Below, piece after piece: positions 17,256 to 26,847 of a stretch of DNA of 64,000 bases. The notes beneath the pieces were generated by a model. It made no database searches. It worked only from the letters and a program-made list of their open reading frames with translations, and was not told where the DNA came from. The stretch is taken from positions 62,001 to 126,000 of the forward strand of contig JANXLU010000066.1 of NCBI GenBank assembly GCA_025354985.1. Reading direction: 5' to 3'. Numbering within the stretch: position 1 is the stretch's first letter; every line of letters starts with the position of its first letter. The stretch comes from Chloroflexota bacterium. GTDB lineage: Bacteria > Chloroflexota > Anaerolineae > J036 > Brachytrichaceae. A program made the translations under genes and the position numbers.

Positions 17256-18104
17256 TTATTGTGGGAGGGCTGCGCGTGGAAAGCTGCCAAATAATCTGAA
17301 AATCGTGGTGTATTCCTGTAAATGGGCAAGCGCCCGGGCCATCACTTCGTCATCCTTGTGCCCGACGACATCCACGTAAAAGAGATATTCCCAGGGCGAG
17401 CCGGCCAATGGTCGACTTTCGATTTTGCACAGATCGATGTCGCGCAGCGCAAATGCGGCCATGGCGCGGTGGAGCGACCCCGGGATATTGTTTAGAGCAA
17501 ATACCATTGACGATTTGAATCTCTGTCCTTCCGCTTGGCGAAGTGTTGGTTCCGTCTCGGTTTCGCGACTTAGCACCACGAATCGCGTGTAATTACCACG
17601 GTCATCCTCCAAGTTCTCGCGCAGAATCGGCACGTGATAAATATCTTTGGCGCGTGCGCCTGCGATGGCGGCCGTTTGCAGCATGTTTTGTTCGACGACC
17701 ATTTTGACCGCGCCGGCGTTGTCGTATACATCCTTGGTGGCTATTTTGGGCAACAGGCGGGCCAGCGTTTGCTCGCACTGAGCCAGTGTTTGCCAGTGGG
17801 ACATTACCAAGGTTATGTCTGCCATGGTCACGCCTGGCAAGGCATAGAGATACCAGCGGATGGGAACAATGATTTCGCCGACAACGTGGAGATCATGGCG
17901 CATCAACAAATCATAGTTCCGGTGGATGCTGCCGCCCAGGGTGTTTTCCACTGGCACAACACCGAATTCCGCAGCGCCGCTAGAAACATCGCTAAATACG
18001 TCATCAAACGAGGTGCGGCCTTTTGGACTGCAGGAAGAGCCGAAGAATTCAAGGGCAGCCTGTTCACTGTATGCCCCGGGTTCACCTTGATACGAGACGA
18101 CCAT
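17256..18104 (-). CDS. pheA: prephenate dehydratase with ACT domain
   Basis: Converts prephenate to phenylpyruvate in phenylalanine synthesis. The N-terminal catalytic half begins VSYQGEPGAYSEQAA and contains GVVPVENTLGGSIHRNYDLL, which carries conserved active-site residues, although the classical TRF motif appears here as NYTRFVVLSRE. The C-terminal ACT domain includes NNIPGSLHRAMAAFALRDIDLCKIESRPLAGSPWEYLFYVD, with the GALV/ESRP allosteric motif in the form NIPGSL and ESRP, so phenylalanine feedback is likely. The gene starts 3 nt after proS and is co-transcribed with it. Confidence 0.95.
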   Translation of the reverse strand: MVVSYQGEPGAYSEQAALEFFGSSCSPKGRTSFDDVFSDVSSGAAEFGVVPVENTLGGSIHRNYDLLMRHDLHVVGEIIVPIRWYLYALPGVTMADITLVMSHWQTLAQCEQTLARLLPKIATKDVYDNAGAVKMVVEQNMLQTAAIAGARAKDIYHVPILRENLEDDRGNYTRFVVLSRETETEPTLRQAEGQRFKSSMVFALNNIPGSLHRAMAAFALRDIDLCKIESRPLAGSPWEYLFYVDVVGHKDDEVMARALAHLQEYTTIFRLFGSFPRAALPQ

Positions 18105-18107
18105 GGT

Positions 18108-19541
18108 TTAGTAAGCCTTTGCAAATAGAGCCCGCTCGCGGGTGGGCTTGCCCGTGATGATGCAGGGACGTTCGCGGTCATCCTGCAAGTCGTATGGGAA
18201 ATTTCGATTGGTGGCACGTGTTTCCGCTTTTATTTGGGCATCCACGGCAGGATCGTCCAAAACAGGGGCAAGCGCCCAGCCATCTTCAACGGCCACCTTT
18301 AAGTCCGCATATGTTTCGACTTCGCGGATATTGGATTTTTGGAACGCCGTTGCCTGCGCAAGGTATTGGGATTGGATTTCGACCAACAGAGACTTGATTC
18401 GATCACCCAGACCCTCTCTACTCATGATCAGCTTGCCTGGTTTGCCAGGTATATCCCGGCGTGCCAACAACACGGTGTTGCCTGTTACATCACGAGGACC
18501 GATCTCAATTCTGATAGGCACACCACGCATTTCCCAATCGTAGAACTTGGCTCCCGGGCTGTCGTCGCGGTCATCCAATTTAATCCGGATTCCTTCGGAT
18601 TTGAGTTGTGCAAACACCTGATTGGCCACGTCCATTACGCTCGATTTTTCGGCGTCGGTCTTGAAAATTGGGACAATCGCGGTTTGCACTGGAGCTATTT
18701 TGGGTGGGAGACGAAGCCCGGTGTCATCGCCATGCACCATAATCACCGCACCGGTCAGGCGCCAACTCAGACCCCAACTGGTCGTCCAACAATATTTGAG
18801 TGAGTTGTCGCGATCCAGGAACTTCATTTCGAAGGCATGGGCGAAATTCTGACCAAGATCGTGACTGGTGCCGCTTTGGAGAGCCTTTTTGTCGCCCATC
18901 ATGGCTTCGATACTGAGGGTCCGGTCGGCGCCCGGGAATTTCTCGCTGATACTCTTTCGCCCCTTAATGGCGGGGATGGCACAGTCAATGCGGGCGTGTT
19001 CCTCATAGACATCCAGCATGCGGCGTACTTCCTCCCAGCTCTCTTCATGCGTGGCGTGTGCGGTATGTCCTTCCTGCCAATAGAACTCCATCGTTCTAAG
19101 GAAGGGTTTGGTGCGCTTTTCCCATCGCACGACGCTGTTCCAGGTATTTATCAGGATCGGTAAATCGCGATAGCTCTTTATCCACTGTGCATACATGTGG
19201 CCGATGATGGTTTCACTGGTTGGGCGCACGACGAGTGGCTCTTCGAGTGTTTCACCGCCCCCAATTGTTACGACGGCAAGCTCGGGTGAAAACCCCTGGA
19301 CGTGACTGGCCTCTTTTTGGAGGAAGCTCATGGGTATGAACAGCGGGAAAGCTGCGTTGCTGTGACCTGTATCCTTAAATCGCTTGTCAAGATGATCGCG
19401 CATGTTTTCATAGAGCGTCCAACCATAGGGCTTGACCACTATGCACCCGCGCACCGGTGCATAGTCGGCGAGGTCGGCCTCGCGAATCAAATCCAAATAC
19501 CATTCGCTGTAATCCGTGGCGCGCGACGTAATTTTTCCCAT
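18108..19541 (-). CDS. proS: prolyl-tRNA synthetase, archaeal/eukaryal type
   Basis: Class II synthetase charging tRNA-Pro. Length and motifs (VVRPTSETIIGHMYAQWIKSYRDLP, RTMEFYWQEGHTAHAT, TSWGLSWRLTGAVIMVHGDDTGLRLPP) belong to the short type lacking the editing insertion found in many bacterial ProRS. A C-terminal zinc-like domain ends in Tyr (LFAKAY), typical of this type. An ORF extends to 19631, but ATG 19541 (MGKITSRATDYSEWY) is preferred: homologues begin there, and a TAAACT -10 lies 10 nt upstream. The longer reading would overlap the divergent ROK gene. Confidence 0.95.
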   Translation of the reverse strand: MGKITSRATDYSEWYLDLIREADLADYAPVRGCIVVKPYGWTLYENMRDHLDKRFKDTGHSNAAFPLFIPMSFLQKEASHVQGFSPELAVVTIGGGETLEEPLVVRPTSETIIGHMYAQWIKSYRDLPILINTWNSVVRWEKRTKPFLRTMEFYWQEGHTAHATHEESWEEVRRMLDVYEEHARIDCAIPAIKGRKSISEKFPGADRTLSIEAMMGDKKALQSGTSHDLGQNFAHAFEMKFLDRDNSLKYCWTTSWGLSWRLTGAVIMVHGDDTGLRLPPKIAPVQTAIVPIFKTDAEKSSVMDVANQVFAQLKSEGIRIKLDDRDDSPGAKFYDWEMRGVPIRIEIGPRDVTGNTVLLARRDIPGKPGKLIMSREGLGDRIKSLLVEIQSQYLAQATAFQKSNIREVETYADLKVAVEDGWALAPVLDDPAVDAQIKAETRATNRNFPYDLQDDRERPCIITGKPTRERALFAKAY

Positions 19542-19551
19542 GCTGCAGATG

Positions 19552-19557
19552 AGTTTA
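19552..19557 (-). promoter_or_regulatory. -10 element, near-leaderless start of proS
   Basis: TAAACT on the minus strand ends 10 nt before ATG 19541. It lies in the 82-nt spacer to the divergent ROK gene and supports the shorter proS start. Confidence 0.45.
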
Positions 19558-19623
19558 TCATCGGACTTGTGAATCAGAGACATACTGCCAGACCGTGCGG
19601 AGACATCCACCTGGCGTAGAAAC

Positions 19624-20493
19624 ATGTCCATCTATCTGGCCCTTGATATCGGTGGCACCAAATTTATGGTTGCGGCAGTGGATGCGCGTGGGACGATCCT
19701 GCGCCGCACGCGGGCCGACACACCGCTGGATTTGGACAAGGGTCTGGCACTGTTGATGAGCATGGCGCACGAGGTCGCGGGTAGCGACCGCGTTGTTGCA
19801 ATTGGCGCCAGCGCAGGTGGCCCACTGGACTGGCGAAGCGGTGTTATTTCTCCGTTGCATCAACCCCAATGGCGTGGCGTCCCCCTTGCGCAACTATTTG
19901 CGACCGAATTTGGCTGTCCGTTACGCGTTGAGGTGGATACGGACGCCGCAGCCCTGGCCGAATTCGCATCTGCAACGTCGGGCAAGCCCATCCAACCAAC
20001 GCGATTGTTATATGTAACGATCAGCACCGGAGTGGGTGGGGGATTTATTGTGGATGGACAAATCTATCGCGGGCATGACGGTACACATCCGGAGGTGGGC
20101 CATCATGCCATTCGGTGGAGAATGAACCATGGTGATCCACGTGCATTGCACTGCTCATGTGGGGCCACCGACTGTCTGGAATCCCTGGTATCCGGGTCTG
20201 CTATTCGAGCGCTTTATGGGAAACCGGCTGAAGAATTGAGCGAAGCAGAGTGGAATGAAGTCGGGTTTAATCTTGGACAGGGTCTGAGGAATATGGCTGT
20301 GATACTGGCCCCAAGCGTCATTGTTTTGGGCGGTGGCGTTGCGTTTGGGGGCGGCGAGCGTCTACTGCGTGAAGCGCGCCAGGTTATGAATGACGGCTTG
20401 CGGCTGGTGCCTGCACCGGAGGTGCAATTATCTTCGCTGGGATATGACACGGCGCTACGAGGTGCTATTTCGTTGGCGTTGGCACCTCGGTGA
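19624..20493 (+). CDS. ROK-family sugar kinase (glucokinase-like)
   Basis: ATP-dependent sugar kinase. The N-terminus has the phosphate motif LALDIGGTKFMVAAVD; there is no helix-turn-helix, so it is a kinase rather than a ROK repressor. The catalytic region includes EVDTDAAALAEF, a variant in which the common Asn-Asp pair reads Thr-Asp. The ROK zinc motif is HCSCGATDCLE, and GTHPEVGHH carries zinc and sugar ligands. It is 12 nt upstream of an M90 peptidase gene, which is notable because the E. coli M90 protein MtfA acts on the ROK repressor Mlc. Confidence 0.92.
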   Translation: MSIYLALDIGGTKFMVAAVDARGTILRRTRADTPLDLDKGLALLMSMAHEVAGSDRVVAIGASAGGPLDWRSGVISPLHQPQWRGVPLAQLFATEFGCPLRVEVDTDAAALAEFASATSGKPIQPTRLLYVTISTGVGGGFIVDGQIYRGHDGTHPEVGHHAIRWRMNHGDPRALHCSCGATDCLESLVSGSAIRALYGKPAEELSEAEWNEVGFNLGQGLRNMAVILAPSVIVLGGGVAFGGGERLLREARQVMNDGLRLVPAPEVQLSSLGYDTALRGAISLALAPR

Positions 20494-20505
20494 ACTCTTG
20501 ATAAG

Positions 20506-21375
20506 GTGTGTGTTTCCTTGGATTTTGGATATTACTTCCCGCGCTACAAAACCCTTAGTTCCACGCGTAAGGAGGAATTTGAGCGGCTCTGCACTCACAT
20601 TATTGATAACCCGAACATGCAAATTCAACTGATAGGTCCAAAGTCTCTGGACAATGCATTGTCCGTGCCCATCGATGCAGCAGGACTGGTTGCAGGCCAT
20701 ATTGCAGAGCTATTTTTGGGTCGCACTGATATTCTTGATCGCGTGCTTGGCCATCCGCTCGCGTTTTTGTTTTACACGACGCGTCAGGCTTACCTGGATG
20801 CGGGTGGCGCGATGGGCGGTCAATTTGACCCTATTCGCGGTGCGGTGATGATGGAGCACAAGCGGTTGGTTGAAGGATTTGGCGCCGAACGACCGGGTGT
20901 TTCACCATTTTTGCACGAGTTCGGACATATGCTCGACTTCGTGGATATCGTGTTGGGTGGTTACCGGATGACGAGCGATGGGATGCTGCCCGGACTGCGC
21001 AAGAATGACGGCGCCATCTTCACGCCCGAGGCGCGCATGCTTTTTATAGAGGGCAAACAACTTGAGCGGGAGCGGTATCTGGCTTTGGCAAACTCGGCTG
21101 CGCGGAAACCAGTTTCTGCCTACCCGATCGGGCATCCATATGTGTTTCAAAATGACGGGGAGTTTTGCGCGGGTTACCTTGAACTGTGGCTGCGAAACCC
21201 GAACTACTTTGCAACGCAAAACCCGAGGTTGTTTGATAGTTATGCAACATTATTCAAGTGGGATCCAAGAACCGCCTGGCCCAAGGATTTTGACTTCTAT
21301 GTGCTACAAAATCGGGCCTTCTTTGATTCAGGCGAACCCCTATGGCCCTGTGGCATCACGGTTGGAGAGCCATGA
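20506..21375 (+). CDS. M90-family zinc peptidase, MtfA-like
   Basis: Gluzincin-like peptidase. The active site is LHEFGHMLD, and the downstream segment NDGEFCAGYLELWLRNPNYFATQNPRLFDSYATLFKWDP closely follows the MtfA pattern 'EFFAVxSExFFexPxxLxxxxPxLYxxLxxFYxxDP', including the expected glutamate ligand. 289 residues, within the family range. Start is GTG 20506. It overlaps the Rieske gene by ATGA and follows the ROK gene by 12 nt, so three genes form one operon. E. coli MtfA regulates glucose uptake through Mlc; a comparable role here is inference. Confidence 0.85.
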   Translation: MCVSLDFGYYFPRYKTLSSTRKEEFERLCTHIIDNPNMQIQLIGPKSLDNALSVPIDAAGLVAGHIAELFLGRTDILDRVLGHPLAFLFYTTRQAYLDAGGAMGGQFDPIRGAVMMEHKRLVEGFGAERPGVSPFLHEFGHMLDFVDIVLGGYRMTSDGMLPGLRKNDGAIFTPEARMLFIEGKQLERERYLALANSAARKPVSAYPIGHPYVFQNDGEFCAGYLELWLRNPNYFATQNPRLFDSYATLFKWDPRTAWPKDFDFYVLQNRAFFDSGEPLWPCGITVGEP

Positions 21376-21737
21376 CCGTTGATGAATTGAGCTGTTCTGG
21401 ATTTGCGCGGGCCATAGCTGTTTCCGAACTGGCATCAGGGAAGCCGCTGCACGTGACGTTACCTTCCGGGCCCGCGATCATCGTGCTAACGACGGGAGAT
21501 ACCAATGAGATCGTGGCATTTAGCCCGCTGTGCCCACACCAACTTGGGAATCTTGCGACGGGTACATGGGCGAATGGTCGTATTTCATGTCCGGTTCATG
21601 AATACGAATTTGACGTGCTAAGTGGAGCGTGTGTCCTTCCGCGTGACGAGGCAATGCATTTGAGGAAGTATGAGGTGGCTGTCAGTGCCGGAGACCTCTG
21701 GATAAAAATTCCGCGACCAAAGTGGCGACGGGACTAG
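21372..21737 (+). CDS. Rieske [2Fe-2S] domain protein
   Basis: 121-residue soluble ferredoxin-like protein. The cluster ligands are in CPHQLGNL and CPVHEYEFD, giving the C-x-H...C-x2-H Rieske pattern. It resembles the stand-alone Rieske ferredoxins that feed electrons to dioxygenases or nitrite reductase (NirD). No oxygenase is adjacent. The ATGA overlap with the M90 gene fixes the start at 21372; a longer frame to 21342 would read into the peptidase gene. Confidence 0.9.
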   Translation: MTVDELSCSGFARAIAVSELASGKPLHVTLPSGPAIIVLTTGDTNEIVAFSPLCPHQLGNLATGTWANGRISCPVHEYEFDVLSGACVLPRDEAMHLRKYEVAVSAGDLWIKIPRPKWRRD

Positions 21738-21795
21738 GAATCTAAAGAGCCTGCCGCATGCTAAACTGACACAAAATAGGAATACACGTTATCAA

Positions 21796-24168
21796 ATGAC
21801 AATAAAAAACATTGTGGTTGTCGGCGCTGGAACCATGGGTGGAGGTATCGCCGCACATTGTGCCAACTCCGGGTTCAACGTAACGCTGCTTGATATTACC
21901 GCCGCTGGGGGCGATCCAAACACCATCGTCCAATCATTATGGGACAAGCAACTCAAGATGAAACCGGCCGCATTGATGAATGCCGATGCTGCACGGTTGG
22001 TGGTGCTTGGAAACCTGGATGATGATCTTAAATTGGTCAAAGACGCGGACTGGATCATTGAAGTCATCATCGAGCAGTTGCAACCCAAGCGCGACCTGAT
22101 GAAACGGATTGATGCATTGCGCAAGCCGGACAGCATTGTCAGCAGCAACACTAGTGGCATTCCGATACACGCCATCGCCGAGGGTTTGAGTGAGGGATTT
22201 CGGACGCATTTTTGCGGCACTCATTTTTTTAACCCTCCGCGTTACCTGAAGCTGCTTGAGGTGATTCCCACGGCGGATACCCTGCCGGAGATCATCCAGC
22301 GCGTTACCAAATTTGCCGAAGACAAGCTGGGCAAAAGCGTCGTAGTTTGCAAGGACACGCCAAACTTTATTGCGAATCGAATTGGATCGTTTGTTGGGCA
22401 ATACCGCGCACTCGCCGCAATAGACAACGACTACACGGTTGAAGAAACGGACGCATTGTGCGGTCCGATCATAGGCAATCCCAAGACTGGTGTTTTTCGG
22501 CTAAGTGACGTGGTTGGAATCGACGTCTGGGGTCATGTGACCCGAAACTTGTATGAACTGGTTCCAGACGATGAAAGCCGCGAAATATTCAAGCTTGCTG
22601 GTGTAGTTGAAAAGGTCATTCAGAATAAGTGGTTGGGAAACAAGACGGGTCAGGGTTTCTACAAAACAGTCAAGGCCGCAGACGGATCGCGGGAATTCCA
22701 TGCGCTAAATTTGAAAACGCTTGAGTATTCCCCGTCCATTAAGGTGCGGTTTGACGTTATAGGCGAATTGAAGGATCTGCCTCTCTCGGAGCGATTGCAT
22801 GAATTGTTTACCAACCCCAAGTGGCAGGAGGATCGCGGAGGTGGATTCATTATTGAAACCACACTGCCCATCCTGGCATATTCGGCACGCCGGATCCCCG
22901 AGATTGCGAATACCCCGTTCGAAATCGATCGCGCGATGGAGCTTGGCTATGCGACTGAGTCCGGGCCGTTCAAAACGTGGGATGCGATTGGTGTTGCGCA
23001 TGGCATTGAATTGATGAAAGCACGTGACATCGCGGTGCCAACCTGGGTTGACCACATGTTGAGCATCGGCCACCAGACGTTTTATCAAACGATCGACGGG
23101 CGCACAGTTGGCGTATATGACCCGGTGAAGGCGACCTATGTTCCGGTTGATCGACACAAGCTGAATATCATCCTGAGTGAAAGCAGCGGGACGCAGCGCG
23201 AGTTGAAGCGCAATGCGAGTGCAAGCCTCCTTGATTTGGGTGATGGCGTGCTGTGTCTTGAGTTTCACAGCAAGGGCAATACTATTGATCAGTTCGCCCT
23301 GGATATGGGCAAGGCGGCGCTGGATACCCTAACGAACGACGCGTGGCGGGGCTTGGTAATTGCCAATCAGGGCAAAGAATTTTCCCTTGGTGCAAATATC
23401 GGCATGTTTATCATGGCTTTGGGCGATCTGACGGCGCTGGAGAAGGCGGTGCGTACCGCGCAATACGCAATTCTTGACTTTCGGTTTGCACCAAAGCCGG
23501 TGGTCGCGGCGCCGCGTCAGCGGGTGTTGGGAGGAGGCACCGAGATTTGCATGGCAGCCTCCAGGATGGTGGTGGCCGCTGAAACGTATATGGGTCTGCC
23601 GGAAATTGGAGTTGGGATCATTCCGGGGTGGGGCGGCTGCAAGGAACTGTTGAGGCGCAACGTAAGCCCGCACATGACATCAGATAAGGTCGACGCACTG
23701 GAACATTTGCAAAAAGTATTTGAAACGATTGCGTATGCAAAGATCGGTGAGAGCGCGGCACAAGTGCGCAGGAATGGTTTCTTGACGGATGCGGATGTCA
23801 TTGTTCCCAACGACGAGCACTTGATTGGTTATGCCAAGCAAACTGCATTAGCCATGGCAGATGCCGGTTACGTGCCGCCGTCACGAGATGCCAGGTCCGT
23901 ATACGCAATAGGCAGCCGGGGCAAGGCTGCCATGACGATGGCGGTCGAGTCATTGCGCTGGGGCAAATTTATCAGCGCTCACGATGCATTGATCGCAAAA
24001 AAATTGACTCATGTATTGTGCGGCGGAGACTTGACTGCACCTACCTGGGTAACGGAGGACTATATTCTTGACCTTGAGCGTGAAGCCGAGCTGTCGCTGT
24101 TCACCGAGCCGAAGACCCAGGAGCGCATTACGTTTATGTTGAAGAATGCCAAGCCGTTAAGAAACTAA
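21796..24168 (+). CDS. fadN: 3-hydroxyacyl-CoA dehydrogenase / enoyl-CoA hydratase, FadN type
   Basis: Bifunctional beta-oxidation enzyme. Unlike FadB, the dehydrogenase comes first: NAD site IVVVGAGTMGGGIAAHCANSG, catalytic CGTHFFNPPRYLKLLEVIP, and two C-terminal HADH domains through residue ~420. The crotonase domain follows (CLEFHSKGNTIDQFA, ANQGKEFSLGANI, GGGTEICMAASRMVVAAETYMGLPEIGVGIIPGWGG), carrying the oxyanion loop and the Glu of PEIGVG. 790 residues, as in Bacillus FadN. It is followed 61 nt later by the thiolase gene. Confidence 0.95.
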   Translation: MTIKNIVVVGAGTMGGGIAAHCANSGFNVTLLDITAAGGDPNTIVQSLWDKQLKMKPAALMNADAARLVVLGNLDDDLKLVKDADWIIEVIIEQLQPKRDLMKRIDALRKPDSIVSSNTSGIPIHAIAEGLSEGFRTHFCGTHFFNPPRYLKLLEVIPTADTLPEIIQRVTKFAEDKLGKSVVVCKDTPNFIANRIGSFVGQYRALAAIDNDYTVEETDALCGPIIGNPKTGVFRLSDVVGIDVWGHVTRNLYELVPDDESREIFKLAGVVEKVIQNKWLGNKTGQGFYKTVKAADGSREFHALNLKTLEYSPSIKVRFDVIGELKDLPLSERLHELFTNPKWQEDRGGGFIIETTLPILAYSARRIPEIANTPFEIDRAMELGYATESGPFKTWDAIGVAHGIELMKARDIAVPTWVDHMLSIGHQTFYQTIDGRTVGVYDPVKATYVPVDRHKLNIILSESSGTQRELKRNASASLLDLGDGVLCLEFHSKGNTIDQFALDMGKAALDTLTNDAWRGLVIANQGKEFSLGANIGMFIMALGDLTALEKAVRTAQYAILDFRFAPKPVVAAPRQRVLGGGTEICMAASRMVVAAETYMGLPEIGVGIIPGWGGCKELLRRNVSPHMTSDKVDALEHLQKVFETIAYAKIGESAAQVRRNGFLTDADVIVPNDEHLIGYAKQTALAMADAGYVPPSRDARSVYAIGSRGKAAMTMAVESLRWGKFISAHDALIAKKLTHVLCGGDLTAPTWVTEDYILDLEREAELSLFTEPKTQERITFMLKNAKPLRN

Positions 24169-24229
24169 TGGCGGACATTCGCTCTGCCCAGTCTTCAAAG
24201 CGCATAATTGGTTTGAGAAAGGTGCAATC

Positions 24230-25411
24230 ATGAATGAAGCAGTTATAGTAAGCGCGGCGCGAACAGCCGTAGGGCGGGCCACAAAAGGTTCTTTGCGAAC
24301 CACCAGGCCGGATGACCTTGCGGCAACGGTGATTCGTGCCGTTGTTGAACGAGCGCCGGGTTTGGATCCCAGGGAGATTGACGATTGTGTGATTGGGTGC
24401 GCGATGCCGGAAGCCCAACAGGGGTTGAACATGGCAAGAATTGCGACCATCCGCGCCGGGTTGCCGTATGACGTGCCAGGGCAAACCGTAAATCGATTCT
24501 GTTCGAGTGGGCTACAGACGATTGCGATTGCTGCCCAGCAAGTTATGGCGGGGATGGGCGAGGCGATCATCGCTGGCGGAGCGGAGAGTATGAGCATGGT
24601 CGGCATGTCGGGCAATTTTTTTTCACCCAATCCAGCGCTTGTTGAGATCAACCCAGAGGTATATATGGGAATGGGGCACACGGCGGAAAACGTCGCGCGA
24701 GAATACAACATTACTCGCGACGCACAAGATGCGTTTGCAGTGAGGTCTCATCAACGTGCAGCTGCAGCCATTGATGCAGGCAAGTATGTTTCCGAGATTG
24801 TGCCCGTTGATGTGACTGCGACCGAGCTTGATTCAACTGGCAGGCCCGTTAGCAAGACAGCACGATTTGAAGTGGATGAGACTGTCCGGCGTGAGACGAC
24901 ACTGGACGGACTTCGCGCACTCAAGCCTGTGTTTGCAGTCAATGGGAGTGTGACCGCAGGAAATGCCTCGCCGCTTAATGATGGCGCCGCCGCCGTCATG
25001 GTGATGAGCGCCGCAAAGGCTGCGCAACTTGGTCTAAAGCCTCTTGTGCGGTTTGTAAGTTTTGCCGTAGGTGGCGTGCGCCCGGAGGTTATGGGTATTG
25101 GTCCGATTGCAGCGATCCCCAAGGCATTGCGATTAGCCGGGTTGCGGCTGGACCAGATTGATGTGATCGAATTGAACGAGGCATTTGCCGCACAAGCGCT
25201 GGCGGTTATGCAGCACTTGGAAATCGACCCCGACCGCGTCAATGTAAACGGAGGTGCGATTGCACTTGGTCACCCGCTTGGTTGTAGTGGGGCTAAGCTC
25301 ACGGTAATGCTCATTAATGAAATGGCTCGGCGCAAATGCCGTTACGGAATGGTCAGCATGTGCATCGGTGGTGGTATGGGCGCAGCCGGAATTTTTGAGA
25401 ATCTGCAATAA
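24230..25411 (+). CDS. fadA: acetyl-CoA acyltransferase (thiolase)
   Basis: Last step of the beta-oxidation cycle: thiolytic cleavage of 3-ketoacyl-CoA. Catalytic Cys lies in NRFCSSGLQ, the NEAFAAQALAV motif and His in GHPLGCSGA follow, and the second Cys is in CIGGGMGAAG. 393 residues, standard length. A Shine-Dalgarno-like AAAGGTG precedes the ATG. Pairs with the upstream fadN; no acyl-CoA dehydrogenase is in the window. Confidence 0.95.
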   Translation: MNEAVIVSAARTAVGRATKGSLRTTRPDDLAATVIRAVVERAPGLDPREIDDCVIGCAMPEAQQGLNMARIATIRAGLPYDVPGQTVNRFCSSGLQTIAIAAQQVMAGMGEAIIAGGAESMSMVGMSGNFFSPNPALVEINPEVYMGMGHTAENVAREYNITRDAQDAFAVRSHQRAAAAIDAGKYVSEIVPVDVTATELDSTGRPVSKTARFEVDETVRRETTLDGLRALKPVFAVNGSVTAGNASPLNDGAAAVMVMSAAKAAQLGLKPLVRFVSFAVGGVRPEVMGIGPIAAIPKALRLAGLRLDQIDVIELNEAFAAQALAVMQHLEIDPDRVNVNGGAIALGHPLGCSGAKLTVMLINEMARRKCRYGMVSMCIGGGMGAAGIFENLQ

Positions 25412-25416
25412 AAGTT

Positions 25417-26004
25417 ATGACGAAAGGGCGACTTGAAGCGTTTAGCGACGGTGTGATTGCCGTCATTATTACGATCATGGTGTTGGAACTTAAGACGCCA
25501 ATCGGACATGATTTGGCTGCAATAGAGCCATTGCTACCAACGCTGCTAATTTATGTGCTCAGTTTCCTGATGGTGGGCATTTATTGGGCCAATCACCACC
25601 ACGTGTTTCAGGCGGTTGAAAAAGTGAACGGTGCGGTCTTGTGGGCAAATATGTTCCTGTTGTTCTGGTTGTCACTTATTCCGCTTCTCGCCTCGTGGCT
25701 CGGAGAAACCTGGCTTTCGCCATGGCCTGTGGCAATCTACGGTGTGGATGCGATCATGGCGGGAATTGCCTACACCTTGCTTGTTCAGGCGTTGGTTCGC
25801 GTCCCGGGCCAACCATCCACATTGGCCGCGGCCATAGGAAAGAGTTACAAGGACAAACTCTCTATACTGCTGTATGGCTTGGCCATTGTTGTGGCGTTCA
25901 TTTTCCCGGCCGGTTCAATTGCCCTTTTTCTGTCAGTATCGGCGATGTGGCTTATTCCAGATCGTCGTATTGAACGTGTAATCAAGGCACCGGGCACCGA
26001 CTAA
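25417..26004 (+). CDS. TMEM175-family potassium channel (DUF1211)
   Basis: 195-residue membrane protein with six hydrophobic segments. The first begins RLEAFSDGVIAVIITIMVLEL, containing the RxxxFSD signature of the TMEM175 family, whose bacterial members form tetrameric K+-leak channels. LMVGIYWANHHHVF is also typical. It starts 5 nt after the thiolase stop and is likely co-transcribed, without evident functional relation. Confidence 0.93.
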   Translation: MTKGRLEAFSDGVIAVIITIMVLELKTPIGHDLAAIEPLLPTLLIYVLSFLMVGIYWANHHHVFQAVEKVNGAVLWANMFLLFWLSLIPLLASWLGETWLSPWPVAIYGVDAIMAGIAYTLLVQALVRVPGQPSTLAAAIGKSYKDKLSILLYGLAIVVAFIFPAGSIALFLSVSAMWLIPDRRIERVIKAPGTD

Positions 26005-26037
26005 CCACGGACGTGGCGCGGTCTGTTTTGTGTATGG

Positions 26038-26847
26038 CTAAATCACAGGCGGCGTGGATGGCGCGGCGGAAAAAACCGGCCCAGCCTCCCGTGCACCCAG
26101 GGCTCCATCAACGCCAAGAATGACGCCGGAAATGTAGCTTGCTGCCGGCGAGGCCAGGAACAGTATGGCTTGGGCAATTTCATCCGGGGTGCCAAACCGT
26201 TGAAACGGGATGTGCTGTTGCACCGCTTCCAATCGCCGTGGGTCGGTAAAGCCAGCCAACATGGCATCAGTTTGAATGAGTCCCGGTGAAACGGCATTTA
26301 CGCGTATGCCGCTGGCCGCCAGGTCAAGAGCCATCGCACGGGTAAGGCTTTCAAGTGCGCCCTTGCTTGCGGCGTACGCACTACGTGTCGGGACCGCCAA
26401 TTGGGCCAAAATGGAGCTGACGTGAACAATTGCACCTGTCTTCCGGGATGACATGCTGCGGGCGACGATTTGGCTCAGCAAGAAGAGGCCGCGGAAGTTT
26501 GTGTTCATGATGACATCAAGCTCATCGGCGGACACATCCAGAAAGTGCCTGCGACTAAACGCTGCAGCGTTGTTGACCAGAATATCAACAGGCCCGAGTG
26601 CAGATTCAACCAAGCCGACCATTTTTTCAGTTCCAGCCGCGTCGGCGATATCTGCCGGAGCCAGAATCGCCTTGCCGCCGGCATCGATAATCCCATTAAG
26701 CACCCCGGTCGCACCAGCCAGGTCTGCGCGGTAATTGATGGCCACGCGGGCGCCGGCGTTGGCAAAGGCCATTGCGGTCGCAGAGCCGATACCGCGGGAT
26801 GCGCCCGAAATCAGGACTGTTTTGCCGGAAAAATCAAATAATGCCAT
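26038..26847 (-). CDS. SDR-family oxidoreductase (FabG-like)
   Basis: Short-chain dehydrogenase. NAD(P) motif SGASRGIGSA, NNAA motif (LVNNAAAFS), catalytic Ser in HVSSILAQ and YAASK. The end GVDGALGAREAGPV is family-like. ATG 26847 (MALFDFSGKTVLISG) is preferred to an upstream in-frame start at 26883; it overlaps the preceding amidohydrolase stop by 14 nt. It is the last gene of the nine-gene operon that begins with the solute-binding protein at 35102. Substrate unknown. Confidence 0.93.
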   Translation of the reverse strand: MALFDFSGKTVLISGASRGIGSATAMAFANAGARVAINYRADLAGATGVLNGIIDAGGKAILAPADIADAAGTEKMVGLVESALGPVDILVNNAAAFSRRHFLDVSADELDVIMNTNFRGLFLLSQIVARSMSSRKTGAIVHVSSILAQLAVPTRSAYAASKGALESLTRAMALDLAASGIRVNAVSPGLIQTDAMLAGFTDPRRLEAVQQHIPFQRFGTPDEIAQAILFLASPAASYISGVILGVDGALGAREAGPVFSAAPSTPPVI

